Shown in pieces: positions 1 through 6,643 of a DNA stretch of 10,789 bases. This DNA is from Acidobacteriota bacterium (lineage in GTDB: Bacteria > Acidobacteriota > Terriglobia > UBA7540), in assembly GCA_021789565.1 (NCBI GenBank), contig JAJYJL010000145.1:1-10789 (forward strand), read 5' to 3'. The stretch's first letter is position 1. Each line of letters begins with the position of its first letter. A model generated the notes under the pieces. It saw only the letters and a list, made by a program, of their open reading frames with translations, made no database searches and was not told the origin of the DNA. The translations under genes were made by a program, and so were the position numbers.

Positions 1-234
1 CGCCATCGTGGCGCCGGCCGTCGGACTTTTTCTCCAACCGAGAGTATCCAGCTTGATGACGCGGCTGACATAAGGATTTCCAGTAAGAAGCGCTGAGTAA
101 CGTTCTTCGACCGCCCAGTGAATTTCCGCGTCCGGATGCGCGCGTCCCAGCGCCGCCACTGCCGGCAAGGTGTGGACGATGTCTCCGATGGAGCTGAGAC
201 GGATGACGAGGAAACGCTGACGGGATTCCGGCAT
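1..234 (-). CDS. waaC: Lipopolysaccharide heptosyltransferase I (WaaC-like), N-terminal part, cut by window edge
   Basis: Only the first 78 codons are present; the reading frame starts with ATG at 234 and runs off the left edge without a stop. The translation begins MPESRQRFLVIRLSSIGD and continues into a GT9-type N-terminal Rossmann fold: the segment IRLSSIGDIVHTLPAV (about residues 11-26) and then HWAVEERYSALL, closely resembling the opening of E. coli WaaC. The later TLGWRKSP segment also fits WaaC better than WaaF. The family transfers L,D-heptose from ADP-heptose to Kdo on lipid A at the inner membrane's cytoplasmic face. It is the last gene of the visible LPS operon, 68 bases after hldC. 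No strong Shine-Dalgarno sequence is visible before the ATG. Another GT9 heptosyltransferase is possible because the C-terminal half is missing. Confidence 0.8.
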   Translation of the reverse strand, partial: MPESRQRFLVIRLSSIGDIVHTLPAVAALGRAHPDAEIHWAVEERYSALLTGNPYVSRVIKLDTLGWRKSPTAGATMA

Positions 235-302
235 TTTCTTTCAGATCAAGGTGGATGAAACGGGAGGATGACGGCTTCACGCCGGTCACCCCTTCCGGGG
301 CG

Positions 303-791
303 TTATTTCTCCACTTTTTTGAGTTGCGCAACCCGCGCAAGCACGTCTCGGGTTGAATGGTCTTTCGGGTCTCCTACAATCACAACACGGCCGCCCCAGC
401 CTTTAACCACTTCCCGTTCCGGTACGGTGGCCTCCGTGTAATCGGTCCCTTTACAGTGAACGTCCGGCTTCAAATCGCGCAGGATATTTTCGGCGGTCAG
501 GTCATCAAAGATGACCACGTAATCCACGCATTCCATTGCCGCCAGCAATTCCGTGCGCGCGTCTTCAGGCAGCAGCGGGCGGCCTTCGCCCTTCAGTTCC
601 CGCACGGAACGGTCACTGTTCACGCCGACAACCAGCACATTGCCTTGCTGCCGGGCGCCTTCCAAGTACCGGACGTGCCCTACGTGGAACAGGTCGAAGC
701 AGCCGTTCGCGAAAACAATCTGCCGTCCCGCCCCGCGCAGGCGTTCACCAAGCGCCACAACATCCACGCGGGGAACAAGCTTGCCCGTCAT
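303..791 (-). CDS. hldC: D-glycero-beta-D-manno-heptose-1-phosphate adenylyltransferase (RfaE domain II, stand-alone)
   Basis: This 162-residue cytidylyltransferase-fold enzyme matches the C-terminal half of E. coli HldE. It joins heptose-1-phosphate to ATP to give ADP-D,D-heptose in the cytoplasm. Visible motifs are [14 protein letters not shown] with the HxGH signature (H36-H39), VGVNSD (55-60), KGTDYT (114-119) and DHSTRD (144-149), the last at the place of the family's S-T-T/N loop, here with Arg replacing the second Thr. The ATG at 791 is chosen because everything upstream in this frame lies over hldA and has no homology. This ATG overlaps the hldA stop as ATGA (788-791). AAGGAGG (805-811) lies 13 bases upstream, a strong but rather distant ribosome-binding site, and translational coupling to hldA is likely. 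Guanylyl specificity (the GDP-heptose branch, HddC) cannot be excluded from sequence alone but is less likely next to waaC/waaF. Confidence 0.9.
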   Translation of the reverse strand: MTGKLVPRVDVVALGERLRGAGRQIVFANGCFDLFHVGHVRYLEGARQQGNVLVVGVNSDRSVRELKGEGRPLLPEDARTELLAAMECVDYVVIFDDLTAENILRDLKPDVHCKGTDYTEATVPEREVVKGWGGRVVIVGDPKDHSTRDVLARVAQLKKVEK

Positions 792-1801
792 GCGTTGCGT
801 ATCGCCTCCTTGAGTTCCCGGGCCGTGATGGTCGCGGTTCCGCGCTTCATCACTACGAGGCCGCCCGCGCAATTCGCAAGCAGTGCAGCGGTGAGAAAAT
901 CGGCACCCGCCGCAAGCGCCAGGGTAAAAGCCGCAACCACGGTATCGCCTGCTCCGGTGCCGTCAACGGCCTGGTCGGAACCAAAAACCGGAATCAGTTG
1001 CGGCTTCCTGCCCGGTTCAAACAGCGCCATTCCGTCGCGGCCGCGCGTAACCAGGAGGGCCCGCAGCGACTGCCGTTCCAGCATGGCGCGCCCGAGTTCA
1101 AAGAGCAGGTCCACGTTGTTCCCGATCGGCTTGCCGAACGCTGCTTCCACTTCGGGCTCGTTTGGTGTGGCGGCCGTGACCTGCGAGTAGCTCTGCAGGT
1201 CGTACCGAGAATCCACAACCACCGGCAGGCGGCTGTCGCCGATTCGGCGCTGGAGTGACGCAACTTCGAAAGCGTTTGTCGCGCCGTAGCCGTAGTCAGC
1301 AATCAGGACGCCCGTTTTGCGGTTCAATAATCGGGCGGTCTGCCGGCTGACGCGCTTTCGCAGTTCTTCCCGATTGTCTTCCGGCGGCTCGCGATCAATG
1401 CGGACAATCTGCTGCCGCTGCCAGTGGCTCAGTCCGCCGAGAATGCGGGACTTGGTCGGTGTGACGTACCCCGGAACGCGCAGAAGCCCGCGCGTGGAGA
1501 CACCCTTGTCCTTGAAGTATTGGAAAAGCGCCTCGCCGCTGCGATCATCGCCGACCAGACCCACCGGCGTGACGCGGGCGCCCAGGTCGGCCAGATTATT
1601 CGCGGCGTTGGCTCCGCCGCCGGGGACAATGTAACTGTCGTGCTGTTTCAGGATCAGGACCGGCGCCTCGCGCGACACGCGTGCTATTTCACCATAGATA
1701 AATTCATCCGCGACCATATCGCCCAGCACAACGATGTCCTGGCTGGAGAACCGGTCCACAACTGAAAGCAACGATGCCCGGAATTTGCGCGTCAGGTTCA
1801 T
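788..1801 (-). CDS. hldA: D-glycero-beta-D-manno-heptose-7-phosphate kinase (RfaE domain I, stand-alone)
   Basis: A 337-residue PfkB-family (ribokinase-like) kinase corresponding to the N-terminal half of E. coli HldE. It phosphorylates heptose-7-phosphate at C1 to give the 1,7-bisphosphate used by GmhB. Motifs: substrate-binding [17 protein letters not shown] (59-75, PfkB signature 1 region), ATPNEPE (211-217), and the anion-hole/catalytic DGTGAGDTV (280-288) with D286 as the expected base. Length is normal for the isolated domain. Its ATG overlaps the gmhB stop as ATGA (1798-1801), and its own stop overlaps the hldC start in the same way, so the three pathway enzymes are probably translationally coupled. 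No good Shine-Dalgarno precedes the ATG, consistent with coupling. Order hldA then hldC is the same as the domain order of the fused HldE. Confidence 0.92.
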   Translation of the reverse strand: MNLTRKFRASLLSVVDRFSSQDIVVLGDMVADEFIYGEIARVSREAPVLILKQHDSYIVPGGGANAANNLADLGARVTPVGLVGDDRSGEALFQYFKDKGVSTRGLLRVPGYVTPTKSRILGGLSHWQRQQIVRIDREPPEDNREELRKRVSRQTARLLNRKTGVLIADYGYGATNAFEVASLQRRIGDSRLPVVVDSRYDLQSYSQVTAATPNEPEVEAAFGKPIGNNVDLLFELGRAMLERQSLRALLVTRGRDGMALFEPGRKPQLIPVFGSDQAVDGTGAGDTVVAAFTLALAAGADFLTAALLANCAGGLVVMKRGTATITARELKEAIRNA

Positions 1802-2481
1802 GAGAGGACCGATTGTGTCACGGGACCCGGGCCGGCAGGAACATTCAACTCCTGCAGGATGAGTCGTGCCGCTTCCATCAGGTTTTCAGCAATCAGGTCC
1901 GGCATGCGGGCCCAATCCTGGCGGCGGTATTCGTATTCCCCGCGCCCGTAACCTGTCATCAACATAACGGTCCGCGCACCGATGGCGAATCCCATCTTCA
2001 TGTCGCGGTAAGTATCGCCCACTACATACGAACGGCCGAGGTCGATGCCAAAATCCTTTGCCGCTTCTTCCGGCATTCCCGTCCCAGGCTTGCGGCAGCG
2101 GCATTCCTGCCGGTAACTCTCGATGACTGCGCTCGGGTGGTGCGGGCAGTAGTAAAAAGCGTCCACGCTTGTGCCCGCGGCCGAAAGCGCATCCTCCACC
2201 ATGCGATGGACCTGGCCTACGACCTCTTCCGTAAAATATCCCCGCCCGACACCCGACTGGTTAGTGACAATGATCACCGGCAGCCCGGTGGATTTGAGCA
2301 TGCGGACGGCTTGAGGCGCAAAGGGATAAATTCTGGCGCGGCTGATGTGGTTGATGTAGCCCACTTCATCCGTAACGGTGCCGTCGCGGTCCAGAAAGAT
2401 CGCCGGGCGCAGGCGGGGGCCGCCATTTTGCGTTTCAGTTTTCTGCGCAGCACGCTTGCTATTCTGCCGCAGGTCGTTCAT
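1798..2481 (-). CDS. gmhB: D-glycero-D-manno-heptose 1,7-bisphosphate 7-phosphatase
   Basis: A 227-residue HAD-superfamily histidinol-phosphatase-type enzyme that removes the 7-phosphate from heptose-1,7-bisphosphate, between HldA and HldC in ADP-heptose synthesis. Motif I is FLDRDGTV with D31 (nucleophile) and D33 (acid/base); motif II is TNQSG (73-77); motif III/IV is CRKP followed by GDTYRDMKMG (155-164). The GmhB zinc ligands are visible as C112, H114, C127 and C129. Compared with E. coli GmhB the protein has about 20 extra basic/polar residues before the first strand. No ATG, GTG or TTG occurs in frame between the chosen ATG and motif I, so the extension appears real. The ATG at 2481 has a GGAG (2488-2491) six bases upstream and overlaps the end of waaF by 23 bases. 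Confidence 0.93.
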   Translation of the reverse strand: MNDLRQNSKRAAQKTETQNGGPRLRPAIFLDRDGTVTDEVGYINHISRARIYPFAPQAVRMLKSTGLPVIIVTNQSGVGRGYFTEEVVGQVHRMVEDALSAAGTSVDAFYYCPHHPSAVIESYRQECRCRKPGTGMPEEAAKDFGIDLGRSYVVGDTYRDMKMGFAIGARTVMLMTGYGRGEYEYRRQDWARMPDLIAENLMEAARLILQELNVPAGPGPVTQSVLS

Positions 2482-3544
2482 GCGTCACTCCGTATTCCTT
2501 GATCAATCCCAGCGCCGTGCGGTGGACTTGATCCACTGTCACACTCTTCATGCAGCGGAAGTCGATGGGGCACTCGCGCAGCCCGCAGGGGCTGCACGCT
2601 ACGGCATGCCTGACGACCCTGGCCAGCGGGCTGACCGGGCCGGTGGCGTGCTCGTCAGTTGATCCAAAGATGGCGACCACCGGCAATCCCAGCGCAGCGG
2701 CCAGGTGCATGGGGCCGGAATCGTTCGTGATCACCAGCCGGCATTGTACCAGCAGCGCCATCAGCTGGCGCAGCGTGGTATCCCCCGTCATGATCACCGG
2801 CGTGTGGCTCATAGCGCGGGCAATTTCTTCGGCCAGGGGTTTTTCAGACGGGGAACCGAAGATCAGCACATCGGCATTGAGCGCGCCAACCAGCCGGTCC
2901 GCCAGGTCAGCGTATCGGTCCAGAAGCCAGCGCTTGGCGGGACCAAAAGCGGCGCCCGGAGTCAGTCCTACCAGAAAGCGAGGACCTCCCAGCCCCAGGG
3001 TTTTGAGGTGCTTTGCGGCCCAGGTCTTTTCACTGTTCTGAACGCCCAGGCGGATCCTTTCAACCGGCGCGATCCTTTCCACCAGGCCGGCGCGGAACAG
3101 CAGTTGCAGGTAGTAATTGCTCTGGTGGCCGTAGAGCGCGGGGGAGGGAACGGGAATGGAATCGGTCAGCAAAACGCCGCGGCCTTCAAGCCCATAGCCG
3201 ACGCGAACAGGAATGCGCGCGCGCCAGGCCATCCAGGCGGCGTGAAATGCATTCTGGAAAAGGACGGCCATATCGAAATGCTCGGCGCGAATCTGTTCCA
3301 CCAGTTTCGCAAAACCGCCCGGGCCCCGATGTTCCTGCGCCGCATCATACAAGATCATCCGGTCGACCGCCGGATGATGCTCATAAACGTCGGCCACCCA
3401 TGGTTTGGCGACCAGCACGATCTCAGCGGACGGGTAACGCTCCCGCAGGGCTTCGAGCGCGGGCAGGGACATGACTCCGTCGCCGACCCAGTTGGTTGCG
3501 CGGACAAAAATCTTCTCAGGATTCAGAACGGGGCTCTTCAGCAT
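2459..3544 (-). CDS. waaF: ADP-heptose:LPS heptosyltransferase II
   Basis: A 361-residue GT9 glycosyltransferase, the usual WaaF length, which adds the second heptose of the inner core from ADP-heptose. The N-terminal domain starts at IFVRATNWVGDGVMSLPAL (12-30). The C-terminal nucleotide-sugar domain has TPGAAFGPAKRW (195-206), a WaaF hallmark, and NDSGPMHLAAALG (274-286). A cysteine-rich C-terminal stretch (C317, C320, C325, C331, in the form CSPCGLRECPIDFRC) is also typical of WaaF and separates it from WaaC. The ATG at 3544 is preferred because it starts just before the conserved fold. The frame stays open to a TTG at 3586 that would overlap lpxK by 17 bases and has an AGGA-like sequence upstream, so a 375-residue product is possible. 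Neither start has an ideal ribosome-binding site. Confidence 0.93.
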   Translation of the reverse strand: MLKSPVLNPEKIFVRATNWVGDGVMSLPALEALRERYPSAEIVLVAKPWVADVYEHHPAVDRMILYDAAQEHRGPGGFAKLVEQIRAEHFDMAVLFQNAFHAAWMAWRARIPVRVGYGLEGRGVLLTDSIPVPSPALYGHQSNYYLQLLFRAGLVERIAPVERIRLGVQNSEKTWAAKHLKTLGLGGPRFLVGLTPGAAFGPAKRWLLDRYADLADRLVGALNADVLIFGSPSEKPLAEEIARAMSHTPVIMTGDTTLRQLMALLVQCRLVITNDSGPMHLAAALGLPVVAIFGSTDEHATGPVSPLARVVRHAVACSPCGLRECPIDFRCMKSVTVDQVHRTALGLIKEYGVTHERPAAE

Positions 3545-3569
3545 AATCAACGATATGCGAACCGGCCAT

Positions 3570-4631
3570 TCATAAACGGGGCACAACCTTTGATCCTACC
3601 TGTTTTCGCTCGATGCCCGCCAGCAGTAGTTGTTCAAATTTTTCAGCTTCGGAAATTTCAGCCTGGATGGCGCAGGCCAGCACGGGAAGGTCAAACTCCA
3701 TCTCCGGCGAAAGGTTCATCACGTCTTTCTCGGTTGTGAGAAAAGCGGCAGCGCCTTCTTCGCTTGCGGCATTGTTGAGCCGGTGGAGGTCGTCTTTTGT
3801 ATAGGCGTGATGGTCCCGGAACGCGATTTCCGCAACCGGATCGAATCCCCAGCGGCGCAGATCTGAAAAAAAGGCGAAAGGATTGCCAATGGCGCAAAAA
3901 GCGCAGACGGACTTGTCGCGATATTCTCCGGCTTCGAGGGCTTGCCCGCCGCCCCTTTCAATCAGGCTGCGGAGAAGTGTTGTGCAGCGGAAAATTGGGG
4001 CGCTGAGATTGATTTCCCGTACCTGTTGCTCCGTTGGGTCCGGCTCGCGGATTTCGGTCCGAGTGAGAACGATGATGTCCGCTCGCGACAGCGCGGACAC
4101 CGGCTCGCGCAGCCTTCCGGCAGGAAGCAAAGCATCATCCAACACACCCTGCGTAACATCGACGGCCACAAGATCAATGTCCCGCGCGAGCGCGAAGTGC
4201 TGGAAGCCGTCGTCCAGGATATGCACGTCCGCGCCGAAACGCTGTTCGGCAAGCTGTCCCGCACGATGACGGTCGGCGCAGATGACGATGGGTACCTGGG
4301 GCAAGGCGCGGGCCAGCAGGGCGGGTTCGTCGCCGATTTCGCGGGCGTCCGGGTTCCGCTGCGGCTGCGGTTCCAGGACAATCAGATCCGCTCCGCGTTT
4401 GCGGCGGTAGCCTCGCGTGAGGATTGCAGGTTTGCAGCCGTTGCGAAGCAGTATCTCAGTAATCAGAGCCACGAGCGGAGTCTTGCCGCTTCCGCCGACG
4501 GTCAGGTTGCCCACGCTGATGACAGGACGCGAGAGGCGCCTGGATTTGAGCCACCCCTGCTGAAAGGCCCGCCGGCGCAAGCGCGCCCCCGCACCATACA
4601 GACCGGCAAGCGGCATGAGAGAGCGGTTCAT
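3570..4631 (-). CDS. lpxK: Tetraacyldisaccharide 4'-kinase
   Basis: LpxK phosphorylates the 4' position of the lipid A disaccharide precursor at the cytoplasmic face of the inner membrane, giving lipid IV-A, the acceptor for WaaA. The Walker A motif is GNLTVGGSGKTP (41-52), followed by RGYRRK (73-78), GDEP (100-103), DDGFQHFAL (140-148), FRDHHAYT (271-278) and LTTEKD (298-303), all LpxK landmarks. The amphipathic N-terminal segment (LMPLAGLYGAGARLRRRAF) fits the membrane-associated start of the family. ATG at 4631 gives 353 residues and matches the normal N-terminus; it lies 8 bases after the waaA stop. An in-frame ATG at 4682 would add 17 residues inside waaA, but its GGAGGA directly abuts the codon, so I consider it less likely. 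The C-terminus lies 25 bases from the preferred waaF start. Confidence 0.93.
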   Translation of the reverse strand: MNRSLMPLAGLYGAGARLRRRAFQQGWLKSRRLSRPVISVGNLTVGGSGKTPLVALITEILLRNGCKPAILTRGYRRKRGADLIVLEPQPQRNPDAREIGDEPALLARALPQVPIVICADRHRAGQLAEQRFGADVHILDDGFQHFALARDIDLVAVDVTQGVLDDALLPAGRLREPVSALSRADIIVLTRTEIREPDPTEQQVREINLSAPIFRCTTLLRSLIERGGGQALEAGEYRDKSVCAFCAIGNPFAFFSDLRRWGFDPVAEIAFRDHHAYTKDDLHRLNNAASEEGAAAFLTTEKDVMNLSPEMEFDLPVLACAIQAEISEAEKFEQLLLAGIERKQVGSKVVPRL

Positions 4632-4639
4632 CAATCGGC

Positions 4640-5962
4640 TCAAGGCGCGGGCGCCACGGTGGCCTGCGGCGTGCCGAGCCATTCCTCCATCAGGTTCAGG
4701 ATGCGCATCGCGGCACCTGCCTGCTGGTTGACAACACCCTTGGCCCTTTCTCCCATCAGGCGCGCGTCGGAAGGTTGATCGAGCAGGCGGAGGATGGCAT
4801 CAGCCAGCCCATCGGCGTCGGGCACCTGAACGGCGCCGTGCGCCTTGAGAAACAGGCTCGCCACGTCCCGAAAGTTGTGCATGTGCGGGCCAAACAGGAT
4901 CGGCTTTGCCCAGAAAGCGGGTTCGACGACGTTGTGGCCGCCGGTTGGGACCAAGCTGCCTCCGACAAACACAATGTCTGCCACGCCGACAATTTCCGCA
5001 AGCTCGCCAATGGTGTCGAGCAACAGAATTTCTGCCTGGGAAATCTGCCGGCGCATTTCATCTTCGTTTTGCGCAAGGCTTGTGCGGCGGATGCGACTCA
5101 GTTGCCGCGCCTGTAACATTTCCGCCACTTCATCAAAACGGGCGGGGTGGCGCGGCGCAAGAATCAGGATTGCGCGCGGATGCTTCTCGCGGACCCTCTG
5201 CCAGGCCTGGAGCACCAGCGGTTCTTCTCCGCGCATGGTGCTACCGGCCACAAAAACCGGGCTTCGATCTTCTGCCGCCAGGATATTTTTCATCTTGATT
5301 GCAAAACTTCCGAACTCGGGTGCGCGCCCGTCAAATTTCAGATTGCCCGTTACAACCACTCGTTCAGGGCGGGCGCCCAGCGCTTGAAAACGCTCGGCGT
5401 CGGTTGCCGTCTGGGTGCAGATTCGGGTGACGCTCTCCAGCACGCGCCGTATGAAAGGACGACCCAGACTGTAGCCGGGAAACGACCGGTCAGAAACCCG
5501 CGCATTCACCAGAATGATCTGGCACCCGGACTCCCTGACCGCTTTCAGCAGGTTGGGCCACAGTTCCGTTTCAACGATCACAAGGACGGACGGGCGAATC
5601 TGCTGCAGCGCGCGCCGCACGGCCCACTTCCAATCGAACGGCAGGTAGAATTGGCCGGCAATGCCAGGGAGCTTCATCGTGCCCGCTTCGCGCCCCGCCG
5701 CTGTCACACTGCTCAAAAAGATTTTTCGGTCCGGATAGCGCCGCTGCAGTTGTTTCACCAGCCCGGCGACGGCCAGAGTTTCGCCGACCGAAACGGCATG
5801 GACCCAGATCGCGCCCGGGCCGTCCTGGCGGAAGGCCGTTGGCAGCACGCCGAGCCTCTCGCGCCAGCCTGCAAGTTCTTTTCGGCCGCGATGCCGGAGC
5901 AGATAGTACGGCGCCATCAGGACAAAGCCGAAGCTGAATAATATGCTATACAGTCGGTACAT
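4640..5962 (-). CDS. waaA: 3-deoxy-D-manno-octulosonic acid (Kdo) transferase
   Basis: A 440-residue GT30 glycosyltransferase that transfers Kdo from CMP-Kdo to lipid IV-A. An N-terminal hydrophobic helix (about residues 5-21) would anchor it to the inner membrane. The acceptor domain carries WVHAVSVGE with the expected catalytic base E61, then ETELWPN (131-137). The CMP-Kdo-binding domain has VFVAGSTMRGEE (236-247), LAPRHPARF (268-276), and GGSLVPTGGHNVVEPAF (334-350) followed by FGPHMHNF (357-364). Whether one, two or more Kdo residues are added cannot be read from the sequence. It is the first gene of the visible LPS operon. The ATG has no clear Shine-Dalgarno; a perfect TATAAT lies about 53 bases upstream. 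The C-terminus ends in an Ala/Pro tail just before lpxK. Confidence 0.94.
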   Translation of the reverse strand: MYRLYSILFSFGFVLMAPYYLLRHRGRKELAGWRERLGVLPTAFRQDGPGAIWVHAVSVGETLAVAGLVKQLQRRYPDRKIFLSSVTAAGREAGTMKLPGIAGQFYLPFDWKWAVRRALQQIRPSVLVIVETELWPNLLKAVRESGCQIILVNARVSDRSFPGYSLGRPFIRRVLESVTRICTQTATDAERFQALGARPERVVVTGNLKFDGRAPEFGSFAIKMKNILAAEDRSPVFVAGSTMRGEEPLVLQAWQRVREKHPRAILILAPRHPARFDEVAEMLQARQLSRIRRTSLAQNEDEMRRQISQAEILLLDTIGELAEIVGVADIVFVGGSLVPTGGHNVVEPAFWAKPILFGPHMHNFRDVASLFLKAHGAVQVPDADGLADAILRLLDQPSDARLMGERAKGVVNQQAGAAMRILNLMEEWLGTPQATVAPAP

Positions 5963-6014
5963 GCGAGGACAAGGACAGCGCGGGAGCCAAGGGCTTTCAA
6001 AACAACCAGAGACA

Positions 6015-6043
6015 ATTATAAGTTGAAACGTGAAGAATCGCTA
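6015..6043 (-). promoter_or_regulatory. Candidate sigma70-type promoter for the waaA-led LPS operon
   Basis: On the minus strand a perfect TATAAT occupies 6020-6015. A weak -35 match TAGCGA (6043-6038, three of six consensus positions) lies 17 bases upstream. The predicted start of transcription is near 6008, leaving a leader of about 45 bases before the waaA ATG. The -10 is AT-rich in an otherwise GC-rich region, which adds some weight. The weak -35 and lack of experimental data keep this tentative. Confidence 0.4.
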
Positions 6044-6129
6044 TCGAAACCGGCGCTCTGGCGGGCCTCCGAAGGCCGCGAGGCGGGTACCGGCGCCAGG
6101 GGTTGAAGAATAACAGAAGGGTGGAGTGA

Positions 6130-6150
6130 GGCGCCACGGCCGGCGGCGCC
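6130..6150 (-). other. GC-rich inverted repeat downstream of the ferredoxin gene
   Basis: GGCGCC at 6130-6135 and again at 6145-6150 can form a six-pair stem with a nine-base loop; it begins 25 bases after the ferredoxin stop. A second small hairpin (GGCCT/AGGCC, 6064-6077, loop CCGA) follows. Neither is followed by a T-run on the minus strand, so an ordinary intrinsic terminator is not supported. They may help end or stabilise the ferredoxin transcript before the waaA promoter. The 213 bases between waaA and the ferredoxin gene hold no other gene that I can support. Confidence 0.25.
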
Positions 6151-6175
6151 CCTGATGCTGCAAAACCTTTGCTGG

Positions 6176-6436
6176 TTATTTTTTGTAGTACGCGGCGTTC
6201 TTCTCAATAAAGCTTTGCCATTTTTCCGGCAGGTCGTCCTGGGGAAAAATTGCTGAAACGGGACAGACGGGAACGCAGGCCCCGCAATCGATACACTCCA
6301 GCGGGTCAATGTAAAGCATTTCCGAGTCGGCAAAGTTTGCTTCATCTTTGCGAGGGTGGATGCAATCCACCGGGCAAACGTCCACGCAGGCAGTGTCTTT
6401 TGTACCGATGCAAGGTTCAGCGATGATGTAGGCCAT
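6176..6436 (-). CDS. 7Fe-type ferredoxin (FdxA-like, [3Fe-4S][4Fe-4S])
   Basis: An 86-residue soluble electron carrier. Cysteines are C9, C17, C21, C25, C48, C51, C54 and C58. By analogy with Azotobacter FdI and actinobacterial FdxA, C21/C48/C51/C54 would bind a [4Fe-4S] cluster and C9/C17/C58 a [3Fe-4S] cluster. The position that would complete a second cubane (residue 12) is Thr, as in 7Fe ferredoxins, so an 8Fe form is unlikely. The stretch between the two cysteine groups (IHPRKDEANFADSEMLYIDP) is longer than in classical FdxA. The ATG at 6436 has a strong GGAGGAAG (6442-6449) at good spacing. It is transcribed away from the Crp/Fnr gene and stands alone, so its redox partner is not evident. 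A TGTAAT (6477-6472) is a possible but weak -10. Confidence 0.93.
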   Translation of the reverse strand: MAYIIAEPCIGTKDTACVDVCPVDCIHPRKDEANFADSEMLYIDPLECIDCGACVPVCPVSAIFPQDDLPEKWQSFIEKNAAYYKK

Positions 6437-6504
6437 TCTAGCTTCCTCCGCAATTGTCTCCGAGGTGCAGGATTACACCCGGTCTGAATTTAGATTAGTT
6501 GACG

Positions 6505-6532
6505 CGCATGAAGAATGCGACGACTTAAGTCG
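6505..6532. promoter_or_regulatory. Two adjacent inverted repeats in the divergent ferredoxin/Crp-family intergenic region
   Basis: CGCAT-GAAGA-ATGCG (6505-6519) is a 5-base inverted repeat with a 5-base spacer. One base later comes CGACTTAAGTCG (6521-6532), a perfect 12-base palindrome. Both lie between the divergent genes, where an operator for a dimeric regulator would be expected. Neither resembles the CRP (TGTGA-N6-TCACA) or FNR (TTGAT-N4-ATCAA) consensus. Binding by the adjacent regulator is an inference. Confidence 0.35.
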
Positions 6533-6546
6533 GACTCCCGGCAGGA

Positions 6547-6584
6547 GTGTACACACCCTCCCTAAACCAGACCGCCATTATACT
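6547..6584 (+). promoter_or_regulatory. Candidate activator-type promoter of the Crp/Fnr-family gene
   Basis: TATACT (6579-6584) matches five of six bases of the -10 consensus, but no TTGACA-like -35 is present at the usual distance (6556-6561 reads CCCTCC). An 8-base palindrome GTGTACAC occupies 6547-6554. If transcription starts about seven bases after the -10 (near 6591), the palindrome is centred around -40.5, close to the -41.5 position of class II CRP/FNR-activated promoters. This layout suggests activation or autoregulation, but the start site is only predicted. Confidence 0.35.
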
Positions 6585-6643
6585 CCGGATTGGCACAAGT
6601 TCTTGCCGCTTTTCCACAGGAAGATTAGGATGTGAGAGGCCCC

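Noticed and set aside
792..872. N-terminal extension of hldC into hldA
   Set aside because: The extra 27 residues resemble nothing in the family, and the ATG at 791 has an upstream AAGGAGG and the typical ATGA overlap.
2705..3739. Long plus-strand open frame (344 codons) opposite waaF and lpxK
   Set aside because: It is antisense to two strongly conserved genes, has a low-complexity composition without a recognisable domain, and is typical of GC-rich shadow frames.
3942..4778. Long plus-strand open frame (278 codons) opposite lpxK and the end of waaA
   Set aside because: Antisense shadow of conserved genes; no family motif seen.
5147..5941. Plus-strand open frame (264 codons) opposite waaA
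   Set aside because: Mirrors waaA codons on the other strand and shows no domain or ribosome-binding site.
6160..6182. GCAAA-ACC-TTTGC hairpin with a T-rich tail on the plus strand
   Set aside because: No plus-strand gene ends there; the T-run is simply the end of the ferredoxin coding sequence read backwards.
6016..6453. Minus-strand frame of 145 codons covering the ferredoxin gene in another frame
   Set aside because: The ferredoxin frame has the full cysteine pattern and a strong ribosome-binding site; this alternative has neither.
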